A stretch of 33,740 nucleotides of DNA from Bacillota bacterium (GCA_023443225.1 JAEZVF010000101.1:1-33740); one strand, 5' to 3'; shown: positions 16,441 through 24,831, numbered from the stretch's first letter. The notes: generated from the sequence alone by a model not told the origin. A program made the numbers and translations.

Positions 16441-17769
16441 ATGACTAGAAATATGACAACCGGAAATATAGAGAAGCATTTAATCTCCTTTGCAGTACCG
16501 ATGATATTGGGAAATATGTTTCAATTAACATATAATGCAGTGGATTCTATTATTGTTGGTAGATATGTCGGTGAAAAAGCATTGGCTGCCGTGGGTACGG
16601 CTAACCCAATTATGAATATTATTATATTCTTCATTATTGGTATTTGTATGGGTGCCTCTGTTCTTATGAGTGAATTCTTCGGAGCCGGAGAACTTGAGAA
16701 ATTAAAGAGAGAAATATCAACAACGATTATAATAGGAAGTATTTTTGCTATTGTGGTCAGTATTATTTGTATCTTTTTAGCAAAGCCGATTTTATCCCTG
16801 ATCCAGACTCCGGAAGAAATACTTAACGAAGCCACGCACTACTTAAAAATTATATTCAGTGGACTTATTTTTACCTTCATTTATAATGTTTATGCGTCAA
16901 CTATGCGCAGCATGGGAGATGCCAAGACTCCTATCTTATTTTTGATGATTTCTTCTGTTACCAATGTAATTCTGGATCTTATATTTGTAGCCGTATTACA
17001 TATGGGTGTAGCCGGTGCTGCCTATGCAACCGTAATAGCAGAAGCGCTTTCTGGTGTTTTGTGTGTCTTCTATGCCTATAAGAAGATACCAATACTTCAG
17101 CTTACAAGAAAGGATTTTGTAATTGAACGAGCTTTTGTTGGAAAGACAATAAGCTATAGTTGGGTTACTTCTATGCAGCAGACTTGTCTTTATGTAGGAA
17201 AAGTTTTTGTACAGGGGGCAGTAAATCCACTCGGGGTTGACAGCATAGCTACCTTTAATGCTGTAAACCGCGTTGATGACTTTGCCTTTACACCAGAGCA
17301 GAGCATTGCTCATAGTATGACCACGTTTATTGCACAGAATCGTGGAGCAAAACAGGATGACCGTATACATAAATGCTTGAACCGAGGATTGCTGTTAGAA
17401 ACAGCTTATTGGGCATTGCTTGCAGGAATTATTTATTTTGGTGCAAGTGGAATGATGAGATTGTTTGTTCCGAAAGGAGATGCTGCTGTTGTGCGTCTTG
17501 GTTCGGAATATTTGCGCTATATGACATTTTTCTACCTGCTCCCCGCTTATACCAATGGGTTACAAGGATATTTTCGAGGGATGGGAAAACTCAAAGTAAC
17601 CTTAAATGCTACCTTTATCCAGATGTTGTTTCGTGTACTTCTATCTTATCTTTTTGCCCCAGCAATGGGCATAAAGGGAATAGCCTTTGCTTGTTTTGGT
17701 GGATGGGTTGCGATGCTAATGTACGAAATTCCGGTATATTTTATGTTTCGTAAAAAAGAAATGAGATAG
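16441..17769 (+). CDS. MATE-family efflux transporter
   Basis: 442 residues with about 12 transmembrane helices in two related halves. The N-terminus (KHLISFAVPMILGNMFQ, then DSIIVGRYVGEKALAAVG) is the classic MATE start and helix 2 motif. The length matches the family. AAGGAG lies 8 nt before the ATG. MATE proteins export cationic drugs or metabolites using a sodium or proton gradient; the substrate is not predictable here. The next gene has its own promoter, so it is probably monocistronic. No clear terminator was seen in the 115 bp that follow. Confidence 0.92.
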   Translation: MTRNMTTGNIEKHLISFAVPMILGNMFQLTYNAVDSIIVGRYVGEKALAAVGTANPIMNIIIFFIIGICMGASVLMSEFFGAGELEKLKREISTTIIIGSIFAIVVSIICIFLAKPILSLIQTPEEILNEATHYLKIIFSGLIFTFIYNVYASTMRSMGDAKTPILFLMISSVTNVILDLIFVAVLHMGVAGAAYATVIAEALSGVLCVFYAYKKIPILQLTRKDFVIERAFVGKTISYSWVTSMQQTCLYVGKVFVQGAVNPLGVDSIATFNAVNRVDDFAFTPEQSIAHSMTTFIAQNRGAKQDDRIHKCLNRGLLLETAYWALLAGIIYFGASGMMRLFVPKGDAAVVRLGSEYLRYMTFFYLLPAYTNGLQGYFRGMGKLKVTLNATFIQMLFRVLLSYLFAPAMGIKGIAFACFGGWVAMLMYEIPVYFMFRKKEMR

Positions 17770-17817
17770 TGTGCATAAAACAGTGCAATAATAGTGCATA
17801 AATGGTAAAAATGCTTC

Positions 17818-17845
17818 TTGTAATACCATAATTTTGTGATATAAT
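17818..17845 (+). promoter_or_regulatory. Promoter of the mannobiose genes
   Basis: TTGTAA, 16 bp, TATAAT. Upstream (17771-17802) GTGCATAAA occurs twice with a GTGCAATAA between them, spaced about 12 bp. This is a possible binding site array. Confidence 0.55.
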
Positions 17846-17884
17846 AAAGGTGCAAAAGATAGGAAAGAAGGGCGGAGAATTATT

Positions 17885-19057
17885 ATGTTTATTAATGAGG
17901 TAAAATACAATCTAACAAATCAGATTATTCCTTTTTGGAAGAATTTACGGGATGACGAGTACGGCGGATACTATGGATTCTTGGATTTTGACTTGAATTT
18001 GGACAAGAAAGCAGTCAAAGGAGTTATATTAAACAGCAGAATTTTATGGTTCTTTACCAATGCATATACAACGCTAGGGGATAAAGAATGTTTGGAGCAT
18101 GCAACACATGCGTATCAATTTTTGAAAGAAAACTGCCTGGATAAAGAAAACGGTGGTGTATTCTGGTCTCTTACCTATGACGGTAAACCATCTGACACCA
18201 CGAAGCATACTTACAATCAGGCATTTGCAATTTATGCATTATCCTCCTATTATGGAGCAACAAAGGATGCAGAAGCATTAAAATTGGCTTATGGGCTATT
18301 TGAATTAATTGAGGGCACTTGCAAAGATTCCATTGGTTATCTGGAATCCTTTACTGTTAAGTTTGAACTGGAAGATAATGACAAACTATCGGAAAATGGT
18401 CTTATGGCCAGCAAAACCATGAATACATTATTACATGTATTCGAGGCATATACAGAGCTGTATCGTGTTGACAAGCAGGAGAAAGTGGGAAATTGCTTAA
18501 AATGGATGATGGACCAATTTGCAGATGTGCTGTATAATCCGGACCGTAGAATTCTAGAAGTATTTTTCGATGAGAACATGAAAACAATATCTGATTTAAA
18601 CTCCTATGGTCATGATATTGAAGCCTCCTGGCTCATCGACCGTGGATGCGAGGTTCTTGGTGATAAGGCATATACAGAGAAAATGCTTAAGGTAACCAAT
18701 GCTTTAAGGGAACATATCCTGGAAGTGGGATTTGATGGTACATCACTCAATAATGAGTGTTTTAAAGGTGAAGTGGATACCACAAAAATCTGGTGGGTTC
18801 AGGTGGAAGCGATCTTAGGGTTTATTAATGGTTATCAATTAGATTTAAGCAAGAAAGAGTATCTGGAGGCAGCTGCCAAGATATGGGACTTCACGAAAAC
18901 CTATATGATTGATAAAAGACCTGGATCGGAATGGTATTATGATTTGGACAAGAATGGTGTCCCGGTGAGTAGGAAAGAAATCGTTGGCCCATGGAAATGT
19001 CCGTATCATAATGGAAGAATGTGCTTAGAAGTGATAAAAAGAAATGTAGACTGGTAG
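17885..19057 (+). CDS. Cellobiose 2-epimerase (AGE family)
   Basis: 390 residues, an (alpha/alpha)6-barrel of the N-acylglucosamine 2-epimerase superfamily. The histidines expected for catalysis are at 184 (TLLHVFEAY), 243 (SYGHDIEASWL) and 375 (CPYHNGRMC), matching the numbering of the Ruminococcus albus enzyme closely. It interconverts the reducing-end glucose and mannose of beta-1,4 disaccharides. The gene directly after it encodes a GH130 mannosylglucose phosphorylase. This partnership is known for beta-mannan use: mannobiose is epimerised to mannosylglucose and then split. The ribosome site is GGCGGAG and the gap to the next gene is 36 bp. No transporter or mannanase gene lies in the window. 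Confidence 0.92.
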   Translation: MFINEVKYNLTNQIIPFWKNLRDDEYGGYYGFLDFDLNLDKKAVKGVILNSRILWFFTNAYTTLGDKECLEHATHAYQFLKENCLDKENGGVFWSLTYDGKPSDTTKHTYNQAFAIYALSSYYGATKDAEALKLAYGLFELIEGTCKDSIGYLESFTVKFELEDNDKLSENGLMASKTMNTLLHVFEAYTELYRVDKQEKVGNCLKWMMDQFADVLYNPDRRILEVFFDENMKTISDLNSYGHDIEASWLIDRGCEVLGDKAYTEKMLKVTNALREHILEVGFDGTSLNNECFKGEVDTTKIWWVQVEAILGFINGYQLDLSKKEYLEAAAKIWDFTKTYMIDKRPGSEWYYDLDKNGVPVSRKEIVGPWKCPYHNGRMCLEVIKRNVDW

Positions 19058-19093
19058 ACAACATTTTAGATTTTAGAAAGGTTAGGTGGGAAT

Positions 19094-20269
19094 ATGCATA
19101 ATATGCATCCAAATTATTATATACAAATAGACAAATACAATAAACTTATCAATAAGAAAAATGAAGTTAGCACAATTTTTAATGGCATTTACGATCGTTA
19201 TGTAAATCCGGTACTAACGAATGAACATATACCGTTATTCTGGAAATATGATTTAAATGAAGAAACAAATCCCTACTTCATGGAGCGTCTGGGCGTAAAT
19301 GCGGTTTTTAATTCCGGAGCCATTGAATTAAATGGAAAATACTATTTAATTGCCCGTATTGAGGGAAATGACAGAAAGTCCTTTTTTGGTGTTGCAGAAA
19401 GTGACAGTCCAGTTGATGGCTTCAAGTTCTGGGATTTCCCGATTCTTTTACCAGATACCTGTCCAGAAGAAACGAATGTTTATGATATGAGACTTACAAA
19501 GCACGAAGACGGGTATATTTATGGTGTATTCTGTTCTGAGAGCAAAGACGTGACGAACAACGACTTGTCTGCTGCAAAAGCGGAGGCCGGTATTGTAAGA
19601 ACCAAAGACCTTAAGAATTGGGAGAGATTAAAGAATCTTAAAACTCTAAATTCGCCTCAACAAAGAAATGTTGTGTTGCATCCTGAGTTCGTAAATGGGA
19701 AATATGCATTTTATACTAGGCCAATGGATGACTTTATTAATACCGGTTCCGGCGGCGGGGTAGGATTTGGATACTGTGATGACATTACCAATGCAGTCAT
19801 CGATGAAGAAATCATAACAAGTAAAAGAAAATATCATACGATTACAGAAGCAAAGAATGGTGCCGGTGCAGTACCGATCAAGACAGATAAAGGCTGGATA
19901 CATATAGCACATGGCGTGAGAAATACAGCGGCAGGTTTAAGATATGTAATCTATGTATTTGCAACGTCTTTAGAGGATCCTACGAAAGTGATTGCAGAAC
20001 CTTCAGGTTTCTTTATAGCTCCATTAGGAGAAGAAAGAGTGGGGGATGTATCCAATGTTGCATTTACCAACGGTGCAATCGTTAGAGAAAATGGAGAGGT
20101 ATATATTTATTATGCCTCCTCTGATACCAGACTGCACGTAGCGGCTACGACCATAGATAAATTGGTGGATTACACATTTAATACACCGGAGGATCCACTA
20201 CGTTCTGTAGAATGTGTTCAGCAAAGATGTGATTTCATAGCAAAGAATTTAGATATATTAAGTAAATAG
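19094..20269 (+). CDS. 4-O-beta-D-mannosyl-D-glucose phosphorylase (GH130)
   Basis: 391 residues with a five-bladed propeller fold typical of GH130. The presumed general acid Asp131 (NVYDMRLTKHEDG) is at the position known for the Bacteroides fragilis enzyme. RPMDDF and GAGAVP are further GH130 subfamily 1 motifs. It splits mannosylglucose with phosphate into mannose 1-phosphate and glucose, saving one ATP. The first ATG (19094) has AGGTGGG three to four bases upstream; the ATG at 19103 is an alternative start. It forms an operon with the epimerase before it, and a GC-rich terminator follows. Confidence 0.92.
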   Translation: MHNMHPNYYIQIDKYNKLINKKNEVSTIFNGIYDRYVNPVLTNEHIPLFWKYDLNEETNPYFMERLGVNAVFNSGAIELNGKYYLIARIEGNDRKSFFGVAESDSPVDGFKFWDFPILLPDTCPEETNVYDMRLTKHEDGYIYGVFCSESKDVTNNDLSAAKAEAGIVRTKDLKNWERLKNLKTLNSPQQRNVVLHPEFVNGKYAFYTRPMDDFINTGSGGGVGFGYCDDITNAVIDEEIITSKRKYHTITEAKNGAGAVPIKTDKGWIHIAHGVRNTAAGLRYVIYVFATSLEDPTKVIAEPSGFFIAPLGEERVGDVSNVAFTNGAIVRENGEVYIYYASSDTRLHVAATTIDKLVDYTFNTPEDPLRSVECVQQRCDFIAKNLDILSK

Positions 20270-20345
20270 GAATTCGGATTTTGCAACGTAATGAGTTTGA
20301 ACGAAGGTTATATATTTAAACTATACTATGACAACGGTAAAGTGA

Positions 20346-20376
20346 AATACGCCCCGTGTAGACGGGGCGTATTTTT
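20346..20376 (+). terminator. GC-rich terminator after the mannobiose genes
   Basis: Stem AATACGCCCCGT/ACGGGGCGTATT with a 4-nt loop and five T. A second hairpin (GAGTATATATAA and its complement, 20399-20430) lies between it and the convergent rubrerythrin gene and may help stop the minus-strand transcript. Confidence 0.92.
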
Positions 20377-20460
20377 GGGGTATCATCTATTAGAGGAGGA
20401 GTATATATAATTGGGGAGTTATATATACTCTGGAAAACATCAATTATAATGTTCTTAGAA

Positions 20461-21003
20461 TTAACCAAAATATCTTTCGAGTAATCCTTTGAATGCTTTA
20501 CCATGTCTAGCTTCATCCCTAGCCATTTCATGAACAGTATCATGAATAGCATCCAGATTAGCTTCCTTAGCACGTTTTGCTAAGTCAAACTTACCAGCAG
20601 TAGCACCATTTTCAGCAGCTACTCTTAATTCAAGATTCTTCTTTGTACTGTCTGTAATTACTTCACCGAGTAATTCTGCAAATTTAGCAGCATGTTCTGC
20701 TTCTTCATAAGCAGCTTTCTCGTAATACAGACCGATTTCCGGATAACCTTCTCTATGTGCTACTCTAGACATAGCAAGATACATTCCAACTTCACTACAC
20801 TCACCTTCAAAATTTGCTCTTAAATCCATAAGGATATCTTCGCTTACGCCTTTGGCAACTCCTACAACATGTTCTGCCGCCCAAGTCATCTCACCTGATT
20901 GTTCTGTAAACTTAGTAGCTGGTGCCTTACAAATTGGACATGCATCTGGTGCAGAATCTCCTTCGTGAACATAACCACATACCTGACATACATACTTTTT
21001 CAT
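20461..21003 (-). CDS. rbr: Reverse rubrerythrin (rubredoxin domain first)
   Basis: 180 residues. The N-terminal rubredoxin-like domain has cysteines at 6, 9, 22 and 25. The C-terminal ferritin-like domain carries the diiron ligands in FEGECSEVGMY, EEAEHAAKF and ARDEARHGKAF. In classical rubrerythrin the rubredoxin part is at the C-terminus; the reversed order is known from clostridia. It reduces hydrogen peroxide with electrons from NADH through rubredoxin-type carriers. A consensus promoter (21071-21099) and a Fur-type box over the start site precede it. The adjacent PerR-type regulator on the same strand, with its own promoter, is its likely repressor. Confidence 0.93.
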   Translation of the reverse strand: MKKYVCQVCGYVHEGDSAPDACPICKAPATKFTEQSGEMTWAAEHVVGVAKGVSEDILMDLRANFEGECSEVGMYLAMSRVAHREGYPEIGLYYEKAAYEEAEHAAKFAELLGEVITDSTKKNLELRVAAENGATAGKFDLAKRAKEANLDAIHDTVHEMARDEARHGKAFKGLLERYFG

Positions 21004-21050
21004 AATTATTCTCTCCTTTTATTGTTTATATTTATTTTAGTTTTTAATAA

Positions 21051-21065
21051 CAGTAATGATTACTG
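21051..21065. promoter_or_regulatory. PerR/Fur-type box of the rubrerythrin gene
   Basis: A perfect 7-1-7 palindrome, CAGTAAT-G-ATTACTG. On the minus strand it covers the predicted start (about 21064) of the promoter TTGACA-17-TATTAT (21071-21099). Bound repressor would block initiation. Confidence 0.75.
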
Positions 21066-21070
21066 ATATT

Positions 21071-21099
21071 ATAATATAATACTTCTCTTGTTTTGTCAA
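21071..21099 (-). promoter_or_regulatory. Promoter of rubrerythrin
   Basis: TTGACA, 17 bp, TATTAT read on the minus strand, with a 5' leader of about 60 nt. Confidence 0.75.
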
Positions 21100-21159
21100 T
21101 ACTTATTTTAAAATAAATTACATTTCCAAAAAGTATTTATATATTTCCGCTTCTAATAA

Positions 21160-21546
21160 TTATTTACATTTTGAACACTCGCCATAGAAGATAGCGGTAT
21201 GCCCTTTTATATTTCCATTAAAACCGGCATTTGCGACCACATCAATATGTTCTAAGCTTTCAGGTTTTAATATTAAATCCTGGACACAACCACATTTTAA
21301 ACAAAGAAAATGATAATGCGGATTTGTATTGCCATCAAAGCGGTCGCTATCACTACATTGTGAGATTTTAATAATTTCCCCTTGTTCCACTAATAAATTT
21401 AAATTGCGATATACGGTACCTAGGCTTATATTTGGATATATTTCGCGAATATGCATATAAACAGTATCTGCTGTTGGATGCTCTTTTGTGTGGGCAAGAT
21501 AAGCTCGAATTGATTCTCGTTGACGACTGAATTTTAATGTGCTCAT
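21160..21546 (-). CDS. perR: Fur-family peroxide sensor, PerR type
   Basis: 128 residues. A winged helix (about 1-60) is followed by the dimer/metal domain. The regulatory-site residues of Bacillus PerR can be matched: H23 (EHPTAD), D71, H77 and H79 (PHYHF), and D90 (CVQD). Asp at the last position is typical of PerR rather than Fur. Structural zinc cysteines are C82, C85, C124 and C127. The start has GGAGGTGG with short spacing. The gene has its own promoter with a Fur box over the start site, so it is likely autoregulated. It lies next to rubrerythrin, a usual PerR target. Slightly short for the family, but complete. Confidence 0.87.
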   Translation of the reverse strand: MSTLKFSRQRESIRAYLAHTKEHPTADTVYMHIREIYPNISLGTVYRNLNLLVEQGEIIKISQCSDSDRFDGNTNPHYHFLCLKCGCVQDLILKPESLEHIDVVANAGFNGNIKGHTAIFYGECSKCK

Positions 21547-21567
21547 AATCCACCTCCAATAATAAAA

Positions 21568-21614
21568 TAATAGTAATTATTATTAATTTTACAATAAGTA
21601 AATATATATGTCAA
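21568..21614 (-). promoter_or_regulatory. perR promoter with Fur-type box
   Basis: TTGACA (21609-21614), 17 bp, TAAAAT (21586-21591) on the minus strand. The 7-1-7 box TAATAGT-A-ATTATTA (21568-21582, one mismatch) covers the predicted start near 21579, just as at the rubrerythrin promoter. Confidence 0.72.
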
Positions 21615-21623
21615 GAAAATAGT

Positions 21624-21654
21624 AAAAAAGTCTCTTCCCAACGCTGGAAGAGAC
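21624..21654 (-). terminator. Terminator of the TrhA/hemolysin III gene
   Basis: Stem GTCTCTTCC/GGAAGAGAC, 7-nt loop, followed on the minus strand by six T. It separates trhA from the perR promoter. Confidence 0.9.
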
Positions 21655-21690
21655 GTTCTATAAGTATATTTATTAGATTTGTTTTAATTT

Positions 21691-22359
21691 TTATGACATA
21701 GTTGCAATAAAATTATACATTAGAATAAAGTGACAGGCACTACCACCCAAACAAAACAAATGAAAGATTTCATGAGAGCCAAAATACTTATGTTTGTTAT
21801 TAAAGATTGGAAGTTTTAATGCATAGATAATTCCACCAACAGTATAAATGATGCCACCGGCCAGCAACCATCCAAAGGCTGATTTAGAAAGTGAATGGAG
21901 TAATGGAGTGAATGCTATTACACAGGTCCACCCCATAGCAATGTAAATTACGGAAGATACCCATTTCGGACAATATACCCAAAAGGCTTTTAAGAAAAGG
22001 CCAAGAAATGCCATTCCCCATATAATACATAGTAATGTAATGCCGACTTTTCCTCCAAGAACAACTAGACAAATCGGTGTATAAGTACCAGCGATTAGAA
22101 TAAAAATCATCATATGATCAAATTTTTTAAGACGTCGGTTAATCTTGTCAGATAAATTGAAGGTATGGTATACTGTACTTGCTGTATATAATAAGATCAT
22201 ACTCAGTGCAAAAATACCTAATGAGATAACATTAACCTTATCAGGGGATCTTGATGCTTTCATTAATAAAGGAAGTGTCGCAAATACTGCCATTAAGGTA
22301 CCAATAAAGTGGGTAATCGCGCTTCCGGGATCTTTTGCTTTCATAATTCTTTTTGACAT
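21691..22359 (-). CDS. trhA: TrhA/hemolysin III family (PAQR) membrane protein
   Basis: 222 residues, seven predicted transmembrane helices. Conserved PAQR/hemolysin III zinc-site residues are visible: STVYH in helix 2, KFDHMM in the next segment and the C-terminal SHEIFH and ACHF. The length matches the family. Family members in Bacillus (YplQ) and E. coli (YqfA/TrhA) affect membrane energetics and fatty-acid homeostasis. The haemolysin name comes from a Bacillus cereus protein and need not mean toxicity. AAAGGG precedes the ATG. It is monocistronic with a terminator 36 bp after the stop. Confidence 0.88.
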   Translation of the reverse strand: MSKRIMKAKDPGSAITHFIGTLMAVFATLPLLMKASRSPDKVNVISLGIFALSMILLYTASTVYHTFNLSDKINRRLKKFDHMMIFILIAGTYTPICLVVLGGKVGITLLCIIWGMAFLGLFLKAFWVYCPKWVSSVIYIAMGWTCVIAFTPLLHSLSKSAFGWLLAGGIIYTVGGIIYALKLPIFNNKHKYFGSHEIFHLFCLGGSACHFILMYNFIATMS

Positions 22360-22565
22360 AATATCAGCCCTTTCTATTTATATTAAACGAATTGTTAAAA
22401 CTTATGAAGTGGTTATGAAAACTACATCAACTATACACATATACTACATCATGTGTTTTAAGAATGCAAGGGGTAATTTAAAAAATTATGCTTGCATATT
22501 CGACCTTTTATGATAATAAAAGATTTGCGTACTATCTAAATGACTACTGAAAGGCAGGGAACGGA

Positions 22566-22931
22566 ATGCAATTTATGGGAATATGTCTGGTTACAGATGA
22601 TGTAATATCATTAGCAGAATTTTACGATGCTATACTGATGACATCATCTGAAAGGAACGATAAGCATGTTGAAATTCAGACAGAAGGTGCATGGTTGGCA
22701 ATCTATTCAAAGGATTCAGCAAAAGATGATATGAATTTGAATTTTAAAAAAGAAAGCGGAAATTTCACCTTGCAATTTATCGTGGAAGATATAGAATCGG
22801 AATTTCAAAGATTAAAAAAGATGGGTGTAGAATTCATTAATGAACCGGTAACATATCCTTGGGGCAGCCGTTCGATGCAGTTTAAAGACCTAGAAGATAA
22901 TATCGTTTCCTTTGCACAAAGAAATCAATAA
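22566..22931 (+). CDS. VOC-superfamily (glyoxalase-like) protein
   Basis: 121 residues, two beta-alpha-beta-beta-beta modules of the vicinal oxygen chelate fold. The end LEDNIVSFAQR is typical (family: D.dGN.i.l.q). The N-terminal half starts with the usual strand (GICLVTDDVISLAEFYDAIL). Metal ligands are not clear, since the first-module His is absent, so it may be a binding protein rather than an enzyme. AGGCAGGGAACGG precedes the ATG. It is followed 14 bp later by the DUF951 gene, probably in one transcript. Function unknown. Confidence 0.8.
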   Translation: MQFMGICLVTDDVISLAEFYDAILMTSSERNDKHVEIQTEGAWLAIYSKDSAKDDMNLNFKKESGNFTLQFIVEDIESEFQRLKKMGVEFINEPVTYPWGSRSMQFKDLEDNIVSFAQRNQ

Positions 22932-22945
22932 TTGGAGGAGATACC

Positions 22946-23128
22946 ATGGACATAAATGTTGGAGATATACTGAAGTTAAAAAAGCAGCATCCTTGTGGAA
23001 GTAGTGAATGGGAAGTGTTAAGAGTGGGTATGGACTTTCGCTTAAAATGCGTAGGTTGTGGCCATCAAATAATGATTCCGCGGAAGCAGGCTGAAAAGAA
23101 TATAAGACAGATTACTAAGAAGGACTAA
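22946..23128 (+). CDS. DUF951 family small protein
   Basis: 60 residues. The sequence DINVGDILKLKKQHPCGS, then WEVLRVGMDFRLKC and CGHQIMIPR, matches DUF951 (YyzM of Bacillus) closely. This is a short beta-barrel-like protein with three conserved Cys (positions 17, 32 and 35). Its function is unknown; in many Firmicutes it lies near chromosome-partitioning or translation genes, which is not the case here. The ribosome site is GGAGGAG. Probably co-transcribed with the VOC gene. Confidence 0.9.
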   Translation: MDINVGDILKLKKQHPCGSSEWEVLRVGMDFRLKCVGCGHQIMIPRKQAEKNIRQITKKD

Positions 23129-23129
23129 T

Positions 23130-23197
23130 GGACGCTTTGCCCTAACGGACGCTTTGCCCTGATGGACGCTTTACCCTGACGGACGCTTTGACTTGGT
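23130..23197 (+). repeat. 17-bp tandem repeat, four copies
   Basis: The unit GGACGCTTTGCCCTGAC begins at 23130, 23147, 23164 and 23181 with one to a few changes; the last copy is degenerate. It starts two bases after the DUF951 stop and adjoins the long palindrome. The inverse of GCTTTGCC reappears at 23450-23457 on the far side. Confidence 0.92.
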
Positions 23198-23467
23198 AGG
23201 TAATGAGAACTCCAGGAAGACTTCCTGTGTATATCTCGTTCAGAGAAAGAACCCGTCGTTTCTAACGCTAGGGTAATCGCTTAAAACATTCCGGCTCCGC
23301 GAGAACTCCTCGATGTTGTTCCAACATCTCGTCAAACACCTCGCTCCGCCGGAATATAATCGATTACCCTAGTGTAAGAAACGAGCCGGCTTCTTTCAAT
23401 TCACGATTCATACACTGGAAGTCTTCCCGGAGTTCCTTTTAATTATTGTGGCAAAGCTGTCTTTGCT
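23181..23467. repeat. Large imperfect palindromic element, about 285 bp
   Basis: The left arm (about 23181-23301) and right arm (about 23342-23463) are long near-matching inverted repeats. Clear blocks are GAACTCC/GGAGTTC (23207-23213 with 23429-23435), GGAAGACTTCC on both sides, CGTTTCT/AGAAACG, CTAGGGTAATCG/CGATTACCCTAG and ATTCCGGC/GCCGGAAT. The centre holds a smaller perfect hairpin GATGTTG/CAACATC. It is more GC-rich than its surroundings, has no open frame, and could fold into one long cruciform or RNA hairpin. It looks like a MITE or a dispersed palindromic intergenic repeat. No flanking target duplication was identified. Confidence 0.85.
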
Positions 23468-23770
23468 AGGAAGAAACAAGATAACAAGCTATTGGGTTAT
23501 CAGAGGTAATGTGTAGATACTTACTATTAGCTTAGTTTTACTAGTAACAACCATGATTCTTTTATAATCTGCAATCCAATTGGTACATTCCACAAAAGTG
23601 GTGAAAGTGCATTTTCTATGCCTTCTAATATTTACTCTTGTTTCATCTTAGAATAGGTCCAATAGTTTTGAATAAAATAAGAAAATAATAAAAAATGCAA
23701 GATTTCATGATAATGAGGGTATTATATTATGAAACTAACAGAAGTGATATAGACTTAGAAAAGAGGTATC
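23468..23770. other. Intergenic region with no gene
   Basis: About 300 bp of AT-rich DNA between the palindromic element and the nitronate monooxygenase-like gene. No open frame with a ribosome site was found on either strand. A promoter for the next gene probably lies around 23700-23735 (TATTAT-like boxes), but no convincing -35 pairs with it. Confidence 0.6.
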
Positions 23771-24823
23771 ATGTATAAACCTTTAAAAATAGGAAATCTT
23801 ACAGCAAAATTGCCAATTATTCAAGGGGGTATGGGAGTTGGAATCAGCTTAAGCTCTCTTGCGGGTGCTGTAGCGGCACAAGGTGGTATAGGGGTAATAT
23901 CAACTGCGCAGATCGGATTTACAGAACCGGATTTTATCCGCAATCCATTAGAAGCGAATCTTAGAATGATAGGAGAACATATAAATAGAGCAAGAAAAAT
24001 AGCACCTGAAGGAATTTTGGCTGTAAACATCATGGTAGCTACTCAGAATTATGCTAGGTATGTAAAAGAAGCTATTAAAAATGGTATCGATATCATAATA
24101 TCAGGAGCTGGTCTGCCAACAGAACTTCCAGAGATAGCAAAGGGTACGAAGACAAAATTAATCCCAATCATATCTTCGTTAAAAGCTGCTGGAATTATAC
24201 TTAAGTTATGGGATAAAAAAAACAATACAACACCAGATGCTATCATTATCGAAGGGCCGAAAGCGGGAGGTCATCTCGGATTTAAGCCAGAGCAGTTACA
24301 ACATATTGATCTAAAAGTATATGATGAAGAAATAAAAAGAATCCTTCATTTGACCAAGGATTATGAAGAAAAGTATGGAAGAAAGATTCCTGTTATTATA
24401 GCTGGTGGAGTTCAGACAAAACAGGACATGGAGCATTATATGGAGTTGGGGGCAGATGGAATTCAAGTAGCAACCAAGTTCGTAACGACAGAAGAATGTG
24501 ATGCTGATATAAAGTATAAAGAGGCATATATTAACTGTAAGGAAGAAGACATTATCATAGTTAAGAGTCCTGTTGGTATGCCAGGAAGAGCGATCAGAAA
24601 TTCCTTTACAGAGCGGGCAAGCAAAGAACACATACCGGTGAAACGATGCTATAATTGCATTAAGAGCTGTAATCCGGCAGAAACGCCGTATTGTATTACA
24701 AAGGCTCTTGAGAATGCTGCAAAAGGTAACTTGGAGGAAGCTCTAATCTTTTGTGGAGCAAATGCCTACATGGAGAAAAAGATACGTACGGTAAAAGAGG
24801 TCTTGGAAGATTATTTTAAGTAA
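23771..24823 (+). CDS. Nitronate monooxygenase / FabK-like flavoprotein with C-terminal Cys cluster
   Basis: 350 residues, an FMN-dependent TIM barrel of the 2-nitropropane dioxygenase family. PIIQGGMGVGIS at the N-terminus, EGPKAGGHLG with His168, and IIAGGV for phosphate binding are all typical. Enoyl-ACP reductase II (FabK) belongs to the same superfamily, and the sequence alone does not separate the two well. Near the C-terminus is a cysteine cluster, C293, C296, C300 and C308, which could bind an iron-sulfur cluster or zinc. Such a tail occurs in clostridial homologues. AGAGG precedes the ATG. It is a single gene, ended by a terminator 8 bp after the stop. Not beside any fatty-acid gene, so FabK is less likely. 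Confidence 0.82.
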   Translation: MYKPLKIGNLTAKLPIIQGGMGVGISLSSLAGAVAAQGGIGVISTAQIGFTEPDFIRNPLEANLRMIGEHINRARKIAPEGILAVNIMVATQNYARYVKEAIKNGIDIIISGAGLPTELPEIAKGTKTKLIPIISSLKAAGIILKLWDKKNNTTPDAIIIEGPKAGGHLGFKPEQLQHIDLKVYDEEIKRILHLTKDYEEKYGRKIPVIIAGGVQTKQDMEHYMELGADGIQVATKFVTTEECDADIKYKEAYINCKEEDIIIVKSPVGMPGRAIRNSFTERASKEHIPVKRCYNCIKSCNPAETPYCITKALENAAKGNLEEALIFCGANAYMEKKIRTVKEVLEDYFK

Positions 24824-24831
24824 ATAACAGG

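Noticed and set aside
17373..17753. 126-residue frame inside the MATE gene
   Set aside because: It is a +1 shadow of a well-conserved transporter sequence, and the MATE frame is intact throughout.
23130..23197. 17-bp repeats as a CRISPR array
   Set aside because: The units are directly adjacent without spacers, the repeat is too short, and no cas gene is near.
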